64,000 nucleotides of DNA from Nonomuraea turcica (GCF_030718205.1 NZ_JAUZQF010000002.1:620001-684000); one strand, 5' to 3'. Positions 17,983 through 37,484 are shown, counted from the first letter of the stretch. The notes: generated by a model not told the origin, from the letters alone. Numbers and translations: made by a program.

Positions 17983-19278
17983 TCAGTGCTCCTGCGGTTC
18001 CGGCATGCCCTTGGTCTTGGGAATGGGTGACAGCGCGAGCACGACGATCGGGATCACCGCACCCGCCGCGCAGATCAGCATCGTGGTCCGCATCCCGATC
18101 CCTGCCGCGAGCAGCCCCGTGAGCAGGGCGCCGAGCGGGGCGAGGCTGAGGGCGACGGCGCGCTGTGAGGCCATCACCCGGCCCTGCAGGTGCTGCGGGG
18201 TGGCGCCCATGCGCAACGTCCCGCTCGCCACCATCGCGATGGGCCCGGTGATGCCCAGCAGGAACTGGGCGGCTCCGATCATGACGATGAGCAGCCACGT
18301 CGGCCCGGTGGCCAGCCCGATGAGGAACAGCGAGAGGTTGCCGACCACGGTGGGCCAGAAGAACGCCGGGCCGATGCCGATCCGCTTCATCGTCCGCGTG
18401 GCCAGCAGCGACCCGAGAATGGCGCCGGGAGCGCCGACGGCCAGCAAGATGCCGAGCCAGTAAGGGTTGAGGCCGAGCCCTTCGACGACCCAGAGCGGCA
18501 GCAGGACCTCGATGCCGGTGTAGAAGAACATGTAGAAGCCGGCCGCGATGACGCCCGGCCGGATCAGCGGGTCACGCCACACCCAGCGCAGCCCCTCGGC
18601 GATCGAGGAGAACACGCTCGGCCGTTCCTCGCCCGGTGTGGGCACCGGCTCCGGCTTGCGGATCAGCGCGCAGCTGATCGCGGAGATGATGAGCGTCACC
18701 ACGTTGACGAGCAAGACCTGGGCCGCGGCGAACGCGCTGACCAGGGCGGATCCCGTGCTGTTTCCGGCGATCCTGGAGACGGACGTGCTGAGCTGCAGCT
18801 TGGCGTTGCCGTCACCGAGATGCTCCCGCCCCACCAGGAACGGCAGGTGCGACATGTTGGCGACCTCGAAGAACACGAACAGCGCGACCGAGAGGAAGGA
18901 GATCGTGCCGAGCCAGAAGAGCGTGAGCGTCCCGGTGAGGTACATGACGACGATCAGGAGCAGCAGCAGGGCGCGGCCGACGTCCGCGGCGATCATGGTG
19001 GGCCGCTTGCGGAACCGGTCGGCCCAGAAGCCGGCGAACAGGAACAACAGGAACGGCAGGCGGCTGACCGCGCCGAGCGTGCCCACCTCGGCCTCGTTCG
19101 CACCCAGGATGACGATGGCCACCAGCGGCATGGCCACCACGGTGACCTGGGCGCCGAACTGCGAGGTGGTGTAGCCGAGCCAGAGCTTGAGAAACTCTCG
19201 GTGCTTCCAGAGGCTGGCGGGCTCGTTTACGGCCGGGGCGGGTGCCGGTGTCTCAGTGGTCGGCGTGTCCGAGGCCAC
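17983..19278 (-). CDS. MFS transporter, EntS/MFS_3-type exporter
   Basis: A 431-aa major-facilitator protein with about 12 hydrophobic helices. The N-half has FLKLWLGYTTSQFGAQVTVV and, between TM2 and TM3, the loop AGFWADRFRKRPTM, matching the G-x-x-x-D-R-x-x-R-R/K motif. The MFS_3 subgroup contains the enterobactin exporter EntS and many actinobacterial natural-product exporters. GTG 19276-19278 is chosen because AGGAGGTG lies 8 bases upstream inside the NRPS gene. The start overlaps the NRPS stop by 26 bases, so translation is coupled. It is the only transporter in the cluster and probably exports the product; self-resistance is a possible second role. Confidence 0.85.
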   Translation of the reverse strand: MASDTPTTETPAPAPAVNEPASLWKHREFLKLWLGYTTSQFGAQVTVVAMPLVAIVILGANEAEVGTLGAVSRLPFLLFLFAGFWADRFRKRPTMIAADVGRALLLLLIVVMYLTGTLTLFWLGTISFLSVALFVFFEVANMSHLPFLVGREHLGDGNAKLQLSTSVSRIAGNSTGSALVSAFAAAQVLLVNVVTLIISAISCALIRKPEPVPTPGEERPSVFSSIAEGLRWVWRDPLIRPGVIAAGFYMFFYTGIEVLLPLWVVEGLGLNPYWLGILLAVGAPGAILGSLLATRTMKRIGIGPAFFWPTVVGNLSLFLIGLATGPTWLLIVMIGAAQFLLGITGPIAMVASGTLRMGATPQHLQGRVMASQRAVALSLAPLGALLTGLLAAGIGMRTTMLICAAGAVIPIVVLALSPIPKTKGMPEPQEH

Positions 19279-22200
19279 GGTCCATCCACCTCCTCCATTC
19301 GTGGGCGGTTCTGGTGACGTAGGGGTCGTACAACGCGCTGAAGCGGGCGCCGGGGATGAGCCCGGTGTCCAGCCCGGGGACGATCGGCCGCCAGCCGAAA
19401 TCCTCATCGGCGGGCGCCTTGTCCTCTTCCGGGATCAGCAGGACGGCGGGCCCGTCGTAGATGTCGTGCTTGTAGCGGCCCACCGCATGCGCGTTGGCGC
19501 GGAAGACCTCCACATAGCGCTGGATCTGATCAAGGTCGTCGGTCTCGGTCCGCAGCTGCCCTTCCTTGGTGGCCGCGTTGACGATCTTCAGCAGGCGCTC
19601 GGCCGGTTCGAGCATGCTGAGCTCGCGCGGGTCGAGCGAGGTGGCGCCGCCGGCGAGCGCGTGCACCATCAGCGCGGTGTCGTCCTCCAGGGTGGAGCCG
19701 ACCACCGGCTCGTCCGCGGAGGACCAGGCGAGGAAGACGTACGGCACAGTCTCGCCGGACGCGCGCAGCCTGCGGGCGACCTCGAGGGCGATGTTCCCGC
19801 CGATGCAGAAACCACCCAGGAAGTACGGCCCTGCCGGGGCGATCTCGCGGATGTAGCCGGCGTAGGCTTCCGCCATCTCGTCGATCGAGGCGTGTACCGC
19901 GTCGCCCGCGGTGAGGCCGTGTGCCGGGATGGCGTAGACCGGCTGGTCCTCGCCCAGGTGCTGGGCGAGCGGCCGATACCGGAACACCTGCCCGCCGAGG
20001 GCGTGGATGAGGAAGAGCGGGGGACGCTTGCCCGTGGTGCGCAGCGGGACGACCCTTCCGCGTGACACCGGGTTATCGCCCTCGTCGGCGAGCGCCTCGG
20101 CGAGCAGCGCCACCGTGGGCGCGGCGAGGACCGTCCCCACCGGGATCTCGCGGTCGAGCTCCTGGCGCATGCGCAGGGCCAGGCGGAGCGCCAGCAGCGA
20201 GTGGCCGCCCAGGTCGAAGAAGTCGTCGCGGATGCCGACCTGCTCGACCCCGAGGATGTCGGCCCAGATCTCGGTGAGGGTCCGCTCCAGGTCGTCCCGG
20301 GGAGCTTCGTACGGGGCACGGGCCGCCGGTGCCGGGTCAGGGAGTGCTTTGCGGTCGAGTTTGCCATTGGCGGTGACCGGTAAGCGCTCCAACTCAGTGA
20401 AGGACGCGGGGATCATGTGCTCCGGCAACCGCTCACGCAGGAACCCCACCAGTTCCTGCGCATCCGCCCGGCCCACCACGTAGGCCGCCAGCACACCACC
20501 CACCGGCTGCACCGCCGCCGCCTGCACCGCGGGGTGCCGGGCCAGCACCGCCTCGATCTCGCCCAGTTCCACCCGCATCCCCCGGACTTTCACCTGATCG
20601 TCCATCCGGCCCAGGTAGTCCACCTCGCCGTGCGGCAACCACCGCGCCAGGTCACCGGTGCGATACAGCCGCGACCCCGGCGGGCCATACGGATCCGGGA
20701 CGAACCGCTCGGCGGTCAGCCCGGGCCGCCGCACATACCCCTCGGCCACCTGCACTCCGCCAATGCACAGCTCTCCTGGTGTCCCTACCGGCACCCGCCG
20801 CGAATCGGCATCCAGGATCTCGATGCGCGTCGCCCGGATCGGCGCCCCGATCGGCGTCCGCTCCTCCCCCACCTGGCACGCGTGCCAGGTCACATCCACC
20901 GCCGCCTCGGTCGGTCCGTACAGGTTGTGGACCTCCACACCGGGCCACATCCGATGAACCCGCGCCACGAGCGCGCTCGGCAACGCCTCCCCCGAACACA
21001 CCACCCGCCGCAAGGACGGCACCGCCAGATCCGGCACCTCCATCACCGCATCCAGCATCGATGGCACGAAATGGACCATTGACACGTGCTCCCGCCGCAT
21101 CAACTCCACCAACGCCGGCGCGTCCAGGTGCACGCCGGGCGGCGCCACCACCAGCCCAGCGCCCTCCACCAGCGGCCAGAACAACTCCCACACCGACACG
21201 TCGAACGTGAACGGTGTCTTCTGCACCACCCGATCCCCCGCTCCGAGCGGGAATGCCTCCCCCATCCACACCAGCCGATTCGCGATCGCGCGATGCGACA
21301 CCACCACGCCCTTCGGCCGCCCCGTCGACCCCGACGTGTAGATCACATATGCCGGCGCCTCCGGAGGAACGGCCACAGGCTCTGCCCCGCGCACGACCTC
21401 CGGCACGGCGGTGGAGACGGTCTCCACCTCCCCGAACCGCTCCGGCGCCTCGGTGATCACGACCCGTGCCCCGGCATCGGCCACCATGAACGTCAACCGC
21501 TCATCCGGGTACTCCGGCTCCAGCGGCAGATAGGCGCCCCCCGCCGCCATCACCGCATGAACGGCCACCACCAGGTCCACGCTCCGCGGCAGGCACACCC
21601 CCACCACATCGCCCAGCCGCACACCCCGCTCACGAAGGGCCGAAGCCAGCGCACTCACCCGTGCGCCGAACTCCGCATATGACAGCCACACCCCATCGCC
21701 GCCGCAGGCGGCCGCCGCATCCGGCGTCGCAGCCACCCGCCGTGCCACCGCCTCCGGCAACGACACGAACTCCCGCGCCGGCCCCGTCGCGTTCCACCCC
21801 TCCACCGCCGCCACGTCCTGGGCGAGGAGCTCGGCGGCACCGCGCGGATCGGCCGCGGGATCCGCAGCGATCTCGGTGAAGACCTGGTGGTAATACTCGC
21901 CCATGCGGAGGATCTGATCCGCGGAGAACTGGGTGACGTCGTACTTCAGCTTCAGCTCCAACCCGCCGCTCTGCGGGGACCACGTGAAGTTGGCCGAAAC
22001 CGGCAGGTTGGTCTGCTCGAAGAACTCGCTCTCCACGACCTCGATCGGGCCGCCGGGACCGAGGTCGCGGTAGACGTGGAAGTCGCGGTAGTCGAAGAGG
22101 ACGTCGATCACCGGCGACCGGTTGGTGAGCCGTTGCATCTCGAACAGCGGGTAGAGCCGGTGCGGCAGGAGGGCCACCTCGGCTTCGAAGACCTTCCTGA

Positions 22201-23181
22201 TCAGCTCCTGCCAGGTGCGGACGTCCGTACGCACCCTGACGGGCACGCTGTTGAGGAACAGGCCGAGGACCTGCTCCGCCGCCTCGTGCTCGGGCCTGCC
22301 GTGCGTGACCAGGCCGGTGATGACGTCGGCGTCGCCGGTGAGCAGCGCGAGCACGCGGAGGTGGCCTGTGAGCAGCACGGTCCGCAGCGGCACCCTGGCC
22401 TGGCGCGCCACCTGTTGGAGCGCCGCCACGAGCGGCTTGCCGAGCGGTACGGCGTGAGCCGTCGTCTCCTCCGCGTCCCCCGTACGGTATCCGGGCAGAC
22501 GAGGCAGCGTGGTGGCCGGCGCCTCCGCCAGCACGTCCCGCCAGAACTGCTCGGTCGCCGCGGACGCCACCGCAGCCTTCTCCCTGGCGACGAAATCACG
22601 GAAGGTCAGCCCCGGCGCCTCTGCTCGGCCACTGCCGTTCGCTGGCGGAGGCTCGACCGCCGGGTCGCTGTCGACAGCGAACCTGGCGGCGTAGCGGCCG
22701 AGCAGTTCGGTCACGAGCGAGGCCACGCTCCAGCCGTCGAGGATGGCGTGGTGGAAGCTCAGGGTGAGCGCGAACCATCCCGGTGCGAGGTGGTGGATGA
22801 CGGCGCGGAAGAGCGGCGGGGCCTCCCAGTCGAACGGCCGCCGCTTCTCCTCCTCCCGCCAGATGCTCAGGCGCTGCCGGGGATCCTCGAACCCGGAAAG
22901 GTCGATCTCCTGTACGGGCGGCTCGACGTCGTCCCAGACGAGCTGGATCGGCTCGTCGAATCCAGTCAGATCGAACGAGGTCCGCAGGACGGCGTGCCTG
23001 GCCATGACGTCGCGCAGCGCGGACCTGAACACCTCACCCTGGTAGGTGCCGCGCAGGATCAGTGTGAAGACGTCGTGGTAGGTCGCGGAGTCTTCCTGGT
23101 AGGCGCTGTGGAAGAGCATTCCCGCCTGCAGTGCGGTCAGCGGGTAGGCGTCTTCCAGCCCGGTCACGGAGTCTGTTGCCG

Positions 23182-23185
<4 letters not shown>
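19253..23185 (-). CDS. NRPS, C-A-T-TE termination module (Ser code; cysteine thioesterase)
   Basis: A 1310-aa protein. C domain (~10-440): AYPLTALQAGMLFHS and HHAILDGWS (~147), the N-terminal style of DCL-type C domains. A domain (~470-960): [23 protein letters not shown] (~662), LYGPTEAAVDV; my 8A-code reading is D-V-W-H-V-S-L-V-D-K, which fits serine. T domain: FFDLGGHSLLALRL (~994). TE (~1065-1310): LIHALGGQVFRYRPLA, then GGFCIGG with Cys1127 where Ser is usual. The TE should release the chain by hydrolysis or cyclisation. The start is TTG 23183-23185 with AGGAGG six bases upstream, overlapping the previous stop as TTGA, so it is co-translated with the three-module NRPS. Confidence 0.95.
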
Positions 23186-32643
<9,458 letters not shown>

Positions 32644-32646
32644 CGT

Positions 32647-32853
32647 CTAGTCGGCCCGCTCGAGCTCCCGCATGGCCTCGCGGAGGCTGCGAGGCCGCAT
32701 GTCCGTCCACACCTTGTCGATGTAGTCGAGGCAGGCATTTCGGTCGCCCGAAAAGCCCTCCTCCCGCCACCCAGCAGGGGCGGGGCGGTTCGCGGCCCAG
32801 ATGGAGTACTGATCCTCGTCGTTGATTACGACCTTGTAGTCGCCCCCGGGCAT
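32647..32853 (-). CDS. MbtH-like NRPS chaperone
   Basis: A 68-aa protein with the MbtH hallmarks: YKVVINDEDQYSIW, RPAPAGWREEGFSG, CLDYIDKVWTDMRPRSL. MbtH proteins bind A domains and help them fold and activate amino acids. This one is first in the minus operon, three bases before the three-module NRPS. ATG 32851-32853 is used; a GTG two codons earlier (32857-32859) is closer to the GGGAGAAGG ribosome site and may be the real start. Confidence 0.95.
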   Translation of the reverse strand: MPGGDYKVVINDEDQYSIWAANRPAPAGWREEGFSGDRNACLDYIDKVWTDMRPRSLREAMRELERAD

Positions 32854-33249
32854 TGGCACGCCTTCTCCCTTTCGCGGTGCCCGGGATTTCCGGGCACGCC
32901 AAAGAATGATGTGGGACTGCAGACCGTGAACTGGACAAGTTACGGCCACACTGCGTTGGCAGCGTACATTCTCGACACTGACTGCGGTGTTTGCTCGAAA
33001 CGCCAGAAGCCTCGCTGATTGAAGTAGATCAAGACCGGCAAGTCAAGAGATGTCGTGGAATCACGACGTTGCCCGGTCGACTGTGCGATTGACAGGGCAA
33101 CTTCCCTATTGCCCCGTCGGCGCAGGCTGTGGAATATTGGCCCCGCCCAAATCCCGTAACAGCGGAATTGGACAAAACAGACGGCTCGTCCGTTTCATGG
33201 AGTTAATCCTTACTTCGCGCCAAACAGGCAGTGAGAGGGGTCTATCCGG
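32854..33249. promoter_or_regulatory. Divergent promoter region of the NRPS/PKS cluster
   Basis: About 400 bases separate the minus arm (MbtH) from the plus arm, so both operons must start here. The region is less GC-rich than its surroundings. On the + strand it contains TTGACA at 33089-33094 next to an inverted repeat, GGGCAA (33095-33100) and TTGCCC (33109-33114). TTGACA looks like a -35 box, but no matching -10 lies at normal spacing. The inverted repeat is a candidate operator. No regulator gene lies inside the cluster. Confidence 0.45.
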
Positions 33250-33300
33250 ATGACGGTGCATAGCGCCCTGCCCAGTCCGCAGGCGGCCCACGCCCCATGA
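33250..33300 (+). CDS. 16-codon leader ORF overlapping the dehydrogenase start
   Basis: ATG 33250-33252 follows GAGAGGGG by about 10 bases and opens a frame MTVHSALPSPQAAHAP that stops at TGA 33298-33300. The stop overlaps the next gene's ATG (33297-33299) as ATGA. The downstream gene has no ribosome site of its own, so this leader probably feeds ribosomes to it. The peptide shows no family features. Confidence 0.4.
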   Translation: MTVHSALPSPQAAHAP

Positions 33301-34409
33301 CCGACCCGGCCTCGCTGGTCGTCATCGGCACAGGCGGTCTCGCCCGAGCCATCACCTACGCCTTGGCCGTGATCCCCCAGGCGCCGATCCGAGTGTCCGT
33401 GGTGGGCCGCGATCCCGCCAGGGCTGCCGAGATCTGCTACGTCTCCTCCGCTCGGGCCGCGACGTCCGGGACGGCCGCGGAGTTCCGCCCTGTGACCGTG
33501 GATCTGACATGCGCTGACGCCCTGACGGACGCGCTGGCGGCCGCCGCGCCCGCGGGTGTGGTGCTCGCGGCCTCCAGCCAGTCTCCCTGGGAGTCGCGCA
33601 CCTCTCCCTCGGAGTGGACGGCCCTCGTCCAGCGCGCGGGGTTCGGCCTGACGCTGCCGTTCCAGGCCGACTCCGCCCTGCGCGTCGGCCGGGCCCTCGC
33701 GGCCACCGGCAGGGACTCGTGGTTCGTCAACGCCTGCTTCCCCGATGCCGTCAACCCGGTGTTGAGCGCCGCAGGGGTGCCCGTGCTGTGCGGCATCGGC
33801 AACGCGGGACTGCTCGCCGCCAGCCTGCAAGCCGCGCTCGGCCTCCCCGACCAGCGGGAACTGTGCGTGCTGGCACACCACGTCCACCTGTACACCCCGC
33901 CGTCACCCGCGGACGAAGCGCTGGCCTGGCAGGGCGACCAGCCGCTCACCCAGGTGAGCGCGCTACTCGCGGCCCAGCGCGCCGCCGGCCGAGCCGAGCT
34001 CAACCACGTCACCGGCCTCACGGCGGCACGTCTGCTGAGCGGCCTGCTCGCCGGGGCCGAGATCGACACCAACCTGCCAGGACCGCTCGGGCTGCCGGGC
34101 GGCTATCCGGTACGACTCGCCCGCGGCCGCCTGGACCTGCGGCTGCCACCTGGCATGGACCGATCCGAGGCCGTGGCGTTCAACCAGCGCGCCGCGCTGC
34201 GCGACGGCGTCGTCGTCGACGGCGAGCGCCTCACCTTCGGCCCCGCCGCTCGGGAGGAGCTGGCCCGGCTGGCACCGGAGATCGCCGACGGCTTCCCCGT
34301 CGCCGACCTGGCACACGCGGGCGATGTCCTGGGCCGGCTCCGCGACCGGCTCCGCGACCTGGCGCCCGAGCAGGACCTCCGAAGCCTCCATCCCGTCACC
34401 CGCTCATAA
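33297..34409 (+). CDS. Rossmann-fold NAD(P)-dependent dehydrogenase-like protein
   Basis: A 370-aa protein starting with a Rossmann motif (SLVVIGTGGLARAITYAL) and a likely NAD(P)-binding strand end (VSVVGRDPARAAEI). The middle (SWFVNACFPDAVNPVLSAAG, VLCGIGNAGLLAASLQ) is reminiscent of lactate/malate dehydrogenases (N-P-V...G-x-G). I cannot place it in a named family. It is followed closely by the DUF6002-like gene. By analogy with the SbnA/SbnB pair for diaminopropionate, the two may build an unusual amino acid for the NRPS; that is inference. Translation probably depends on the overlapping 16-codon leader. Confidence 0.6.
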   Translation: MTDPASLVVIGTGGLARAITYALAVIPQAPIRVSVVGRDPARAAEICYVSSARAATSGTAAEFRPVTVDLTCADALTDALAAAAPAGVVLAASSQSPWESRTSPSEWTALVQRAGFGLTLPFQADSALRVGRALAATGRDSWFVNACFPDAVNPVLSAAGVPVLCGIGNAGLLAASLQAALGLPDQRELCVLAHHVHLYTPPSPADEALAWQGDQPLTQVSALLAAQRAAGRAELNHVTGLTAARLLSGLLAGAEIDTNLPGPLGLPGGYPVRLARGRLDLRLPPGMDRSEAVAFNQRAALRDGVVVDGERLTFGPAAREELARLAPEIADGFPVADLAHAGDVLGRLRDRLRDLAPEQDLRSLHPVTRS

Positions 34410-34412
34410 CAA

Positions 34413-34451
34413 CTTCTTCGAAGGGAGCGGAGCTCCCGAGATAATAAGAAG
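34413..34451 (+). repeat. Palindromic repeat element, intergenic copy
   Basis: The 39-base element has outer arms CTTCTT and AAGAAG and an inner hairpin GGGAGC-GGA-GCTCCC. Three related copies sit inside coding sequence at 31259-31292, 44031-44063 and 46911-46940. Its AAGAAG end runs into GG and provides the ribosome site of the following gene. It looks like a small interspersed palindromic (REP/MITE-like) element. Confidence 0.65.
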
Positions 34452-34461
34452 GGCGTCAACG

Positions 34462-35805
34462 ATGCCGCACCACGCAGCGAACCTGTTGCTCGACTTCTAC
34501 GATCGTCTGCCCACCTCGATCGCGGCCTGCGTCGACAGCACCGAGCCCGTCAGGGACGACACCGGGTTCTCCCCCGGTTTCCTGCTGCCCGAGCCGGATG
34601 CGGGAGTCGAGAGGTTCTTCTCCGTGGCCACCGCCCGCTGGCAACCCCTGGGGTCCTATTCCGGCCATCGGCTGAATCTGCTCGACCTGACGTGCAACCC
34701 GGCCACGGGCACGACCAAGACCTTCCCCTCGCTGCTCATCGTCGCGCGGGCGGTTGAATACATCAGGCGGTACGGCGAGGCCGTCACGATCTTCTCACCC
34801 ACGTCGGCGAACAAGGGCGTGGCGCTCCGCGACGCCGTGCTGCGCGCCATTGACGCCGGGCTGGCCGAGCCTGAGCAGTTGCGCACGGTGATCCTGGCGC
34901 CACGCTCGTGCCTGGCCAAGTTACGCTCCAGCAGGCTGTCCACCGACCCGGCGCTGCGCGCGCTGAACCCCATGCTGGTCTACAGCGGGCCGGAGCCGGA
35001 GCGGGTGAAGGCGATCGGCCGGGCCTTCACCGACAAATACGCGGGCGACCTCAGAGCCAGTGGCCAGAACCTGTGGTTCTCGCTGGAGCTGGGCAACTAC
35101 CTGGTGGCCGACACCGCCAGGGCGTTCTTCGAGCAGCAGGTGGCCCCGGCGGGCACCGCGCCCCGGCTGCACGCCCACGCCGTCTCCAGTGCCTTCGGGC
35201 TGCTCGGCTACCACCGGGGCAGGGCCGTACTGGAAGGCTCCGGCGCGGTGAGCCAGGACTCCAGGCCCGCCAGCCTGCTCGTGCAGCACCTGGGCACCCC
35301 CGACATGGTGCTCAACCTGCGGAACGGCGACTTCGACCGGGCCAACGCGCCCGCCTACGAGCGCGACGGCGGGCTCTACCGCCAGTCGGCCGACCCGCGG
35401 TTCCCGCAGGTGACCTACGACCCCGACGAGGTGCTCGACCCGACGTTCTACACCCACAGGCCGGCGACCTCCCCGGAGATGAACGGATTGATCGAGCGGT
35501 TCGGCGGTGACGGCATCGTCGTCTCGCTGGCCGAATGCGTGGCGCGCTACCCGGAGCTGCGCGAGTTGCTCGCCGGCTCGGGCTGCGAACTCCCCGCCGA
35601 CTTCCGGCAGCTGCGCGAGTGGTCGCTGGTGATGGCCATGACCGGCGTGCTGAACGCCATCGACCGCGGCCTGGCCGACCCCTGGGACGACGTCGTGGTG
35701 CACGGCTCGGGCTGCTACACCGCGGCGGACTACCTGCCGCTCGAACCGGAGGCGATGATCGAGGTCGCCGGCGTCGAGGACGTCGCCGCGGTGGTCTGCG
35801 GGTGA
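34462..35805 (+). CDS. DUF6002-like protein, probable PLP fold-type II (threonine-synthase-like) homologue
   Basis: A 447-aa protein. I associate it with actinobacterial DUF6002 proteins found in NRPS clusters, from memory. CNPATGTTKTFPSLLIVARA (~75-94) lines up by eye with the N-P-T-G-x-x-K-D-R PLP-lysine motif of threonine synthase and cysteine synthase. FSPTSANKGVALRDAVLRA lines up with the S-S-G-N-x-G phosphate loop. DVVVHGSGCYTAADY lies near the C-terminus. If right, Lys in TGTTK would hold PLP and the protein could do beta- or gamma-elimination/replacement chemistry. ATG 34462 follows AAGAAGGG by 9 bases, partly supplied by the repeat element. The stop overlaps the KS start by one base. 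Confidence 0.6.
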   Translation: MPHHAANLLLDFYDRLPTSIAACVDSTEPVRDDTGFSPGFLLPEPDAGVERFFSVATARWQPLGSYSGHRLNLLDLTCNPATGTTKTFPSLLIVARAVEYIRRYGEAVTIFSPTSANKGVALRDAVLRAIDAGLAEPEQLRTVILAPRSCLAKLRSSRLSTDPALRALNPMLVYSGPEPERVKAIGRAFTDKYAGDLRASGQNLWFSLELGNYLVADTARAFFEQQVAPAGTAPRLHAHAVSSAFGLLGYHRGRAVLEGSGAVSQDSRPASLLVQHLGTPDMVLNLRNGDFDRANAPAYERDGGLYRQSADPRFPQVTYDPDEVLDPTFYTHRPATSPEMNGLIERFGGDGIVVSLAECVARYPELRELLAGSGCELPADFRQLREWSLVMAMTGVLNAIDRGLADPWDDVVVHGSGCYTAADYLPLEPEAMIEVAGVEDVAAVVCG

Positions 35806-37484
35806 TGGAGGACCGGCAGCACGCAGCGGACGGGATAGCCGTCGTCGGGATGGCGGGACGGTTCCCCGGCGCTCCCGACGTGGCCACGTTCTGGCGCAAC
35901 CTGCTGGACGGCATCGACGCCGTGCACGACTACACCGACGCCGAGTTGCGCGCGCTGGGCGTCGGCGAGCGCCTGCTCGCAGACCCGGCGCACGTGCGCG
36001 CGGGCGGGCGCCTGCCGGACGTGGCCGGGTTCGACGCCGAGTTCTTCGGCGTGCCGGCGGCCGAGGCCGTCCGCATGGACCCGCAGCACCGGCTTTTCGT
36101 CGAGCAGTCCTGGGCGGCGCTCGAGGACGCCGGGTGCGACCCTGCCTCCTACGACGGTCTGATCGGGGTGTTCGCCGGAGGCGCGGTCAACAGGTACTTC
36201 CTGTTCCACCAGTTCGGCGGGGACCCCGACGAGCCGCTGGACCCCGGGTTCGCCGCCGACTACCTGACCGCGCAGGCGGCTTACAGGCTCGGGCTGACCG
36301 GGCCCGCGGTCACGGTGCAGACCGCCTGTTCCAGCTCCCTCGTCGCGATCTGCATGGCCGGGCAGCAACTGCTCGAGTACCGCTGTGACCTGGCGCTCGC
36401 GGGCGGGGTGAGCGTGATGGAGCCGAGGTTCGTGCACCGGCCCGGTGGCCTGGTCTCTCCCGACGGCCGCTGCCGCGCCTTCGACGCCGCCGGGCAGGGC
36501 AGCGGGTACAGCAGCGGCGTGGCGGTGCTCGCGCTGAAGCGCCTGGAGGACGCGCTCGCCGATCGCGACCAGATCATCGCCGTCCTGCGCGGATGGGCGG
36601 TCAACAACGACGGCGGCCTGCGGGCGGGATTCGCGGCGCCGGGGGTGGACGGGCAGGCGAGCGTGGTGGCGGAGGCGCTGGCGGCGGCGGACCTGACACC
36701 GGCCTCGATCGGGTACGTCGAAGCCCACGGCAGCGGCACCGCGGTCGGCGACGCGATCGAGGTGGCCGCCCTCGCCCAGGTCTTCGCGGAAGAACCGCTG
36801 TCTCCACGCTCTGTCGCCCTCGGCTCGGTCAAGACCAACATCGGCAACCTGGACGCCGCCGCCGGCGCCGCCGGGCTGATCAAGACCATTCTCGCCGTAC
36901 GGCACGGCGTCATCCCGGCCAATCTCCACTACGACCGCCCCAACCCGGACATCGACGTCGACTCCTCGCCGTTCTACGTCCCGGTCAAGAACGTCGGCTG
37001 GCAGGCGGAGGTACGGCGGGCCGGAGTGAGCTCCTTCGGCCTGGGCGGCACCAACGCGCACGTGATCGTCGAGCAGGCCCCGGCCGAAGCCCCGAGGCCG
37101 GAGGCGGGCGGGTGGCACGTGTTGCCACTGTCCGCTCGCACCCCCGAGGCCTTGCGCGCGGCGCGGACGCTCCTAGCCGAGCACCTCGCGACCGCCCAGG
37201 CGATCCGCCTGGACGACGTCGCCTACACGTTGGCGACCGGGCGGCGAGCGTTCGGCTGCCGGGCTGCGGTGCTGTGCCACGACATCGCCGAGGCCATCGC
37301 GGGGCTACGCCGGCACGACGGTGACATGCCCGTGGCCGTCGATGCGCCGGAGGAGCTGCGGCGCACGGCGGCCGCCTGGGTGGAGGGCGCGGGCATCGGC
37401 TGGCCGCTGCCGGACGGGCGCACGACGTCGCTGCCCGCCTACCCGTTCCAGCGGGCGCGCTACTGGCAGGAGGACCGACCATGA
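35805..37484 (+). CDS. Stand-alone ketosynthase with AT deleted and one catalytic His replaced
   Basis: A 559-aa protein. Type I KS (~10-430): IAVVGMAGRFPGAPDVATFW, TACSSSLVA (Cys175), EAHGSGTAVGD (His308), but SVKTNIGNLDAAAG, where the third catalytic His of K-x-N-x-G-H is Asn348. After the KS comes the usual linker (LPLSARTPEALRAARTLLAE, DVAYTLATGRRAF), then almost directly the post-AT linker (AAWVEGAGIGWPLPDGR, SLPAYPFQRARYW). The ~300-residue AT is missing cleanly. There is no ACP. A KS without this His should not decarboxylate malonyl units normally, so it may act as a transfer or proof-reading KS or in a non-decarboxylative step. ATG 35805 overlaps the DUF6002 stop; its stop overlaps the thioesterase start (ATGA). 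Confidence 0.85.
   Translation: MEDRQHAADGIAVVGMAGRFPGAPDVATFWRNLLDGIDAVHDYTDAELRALGVGERLLADPAHVRAGGRLPDVAGFDAEFFGVPAAEAVRMDPQHRLFVEQSWAALEDAGCDPASYDGLIGVFAGGAVNRYFLFHQFGGDPDEPLDPGFAADYLTAQAAYRLGLTGPAVTVQTACSSSLVAICMAGQQLLEYRCDLALAGGVSVMEPRFVHRPGGLVSPDGRCRAFDAAGQGSGYSSGVAVLALKRLEDALADRDQIIAVLRGWAVNNDGGLRAGFAAPGVDGQASVVAEALAAADLTPASIGYVEAHGSGTAVGDAIEVAALAQVFAEEPLSPRSVALGSVKTNIGNLDAAAGAAGLIKTILAVRHGVIPANLHYDRPNPDIDVDSSPFYVPVKNVGWQAEVRRAGVSSFGLGGTNAHVIVEQAPAEAPRPEAGGWHVLPLSARTPEALRAARTLLAEHLATAQAIRLDDVAYTLATGRRAFGCRAAVLCHDIAEAIAGLRRHDGDMPVAVDAPEELRRTAAAWVEGAGIGWPLPDGRTTSLPAYPFQRARYWQEDRP

Noticed and set aside
17075..18298. Dioxygenase starting at 18298 (407 aa)
   Set aside because: The first 106 residues are an Arg/His/Ala-rich shadow of the MFS gene; the ATG at 17980 starts the TauD fold right after the MFS stop.
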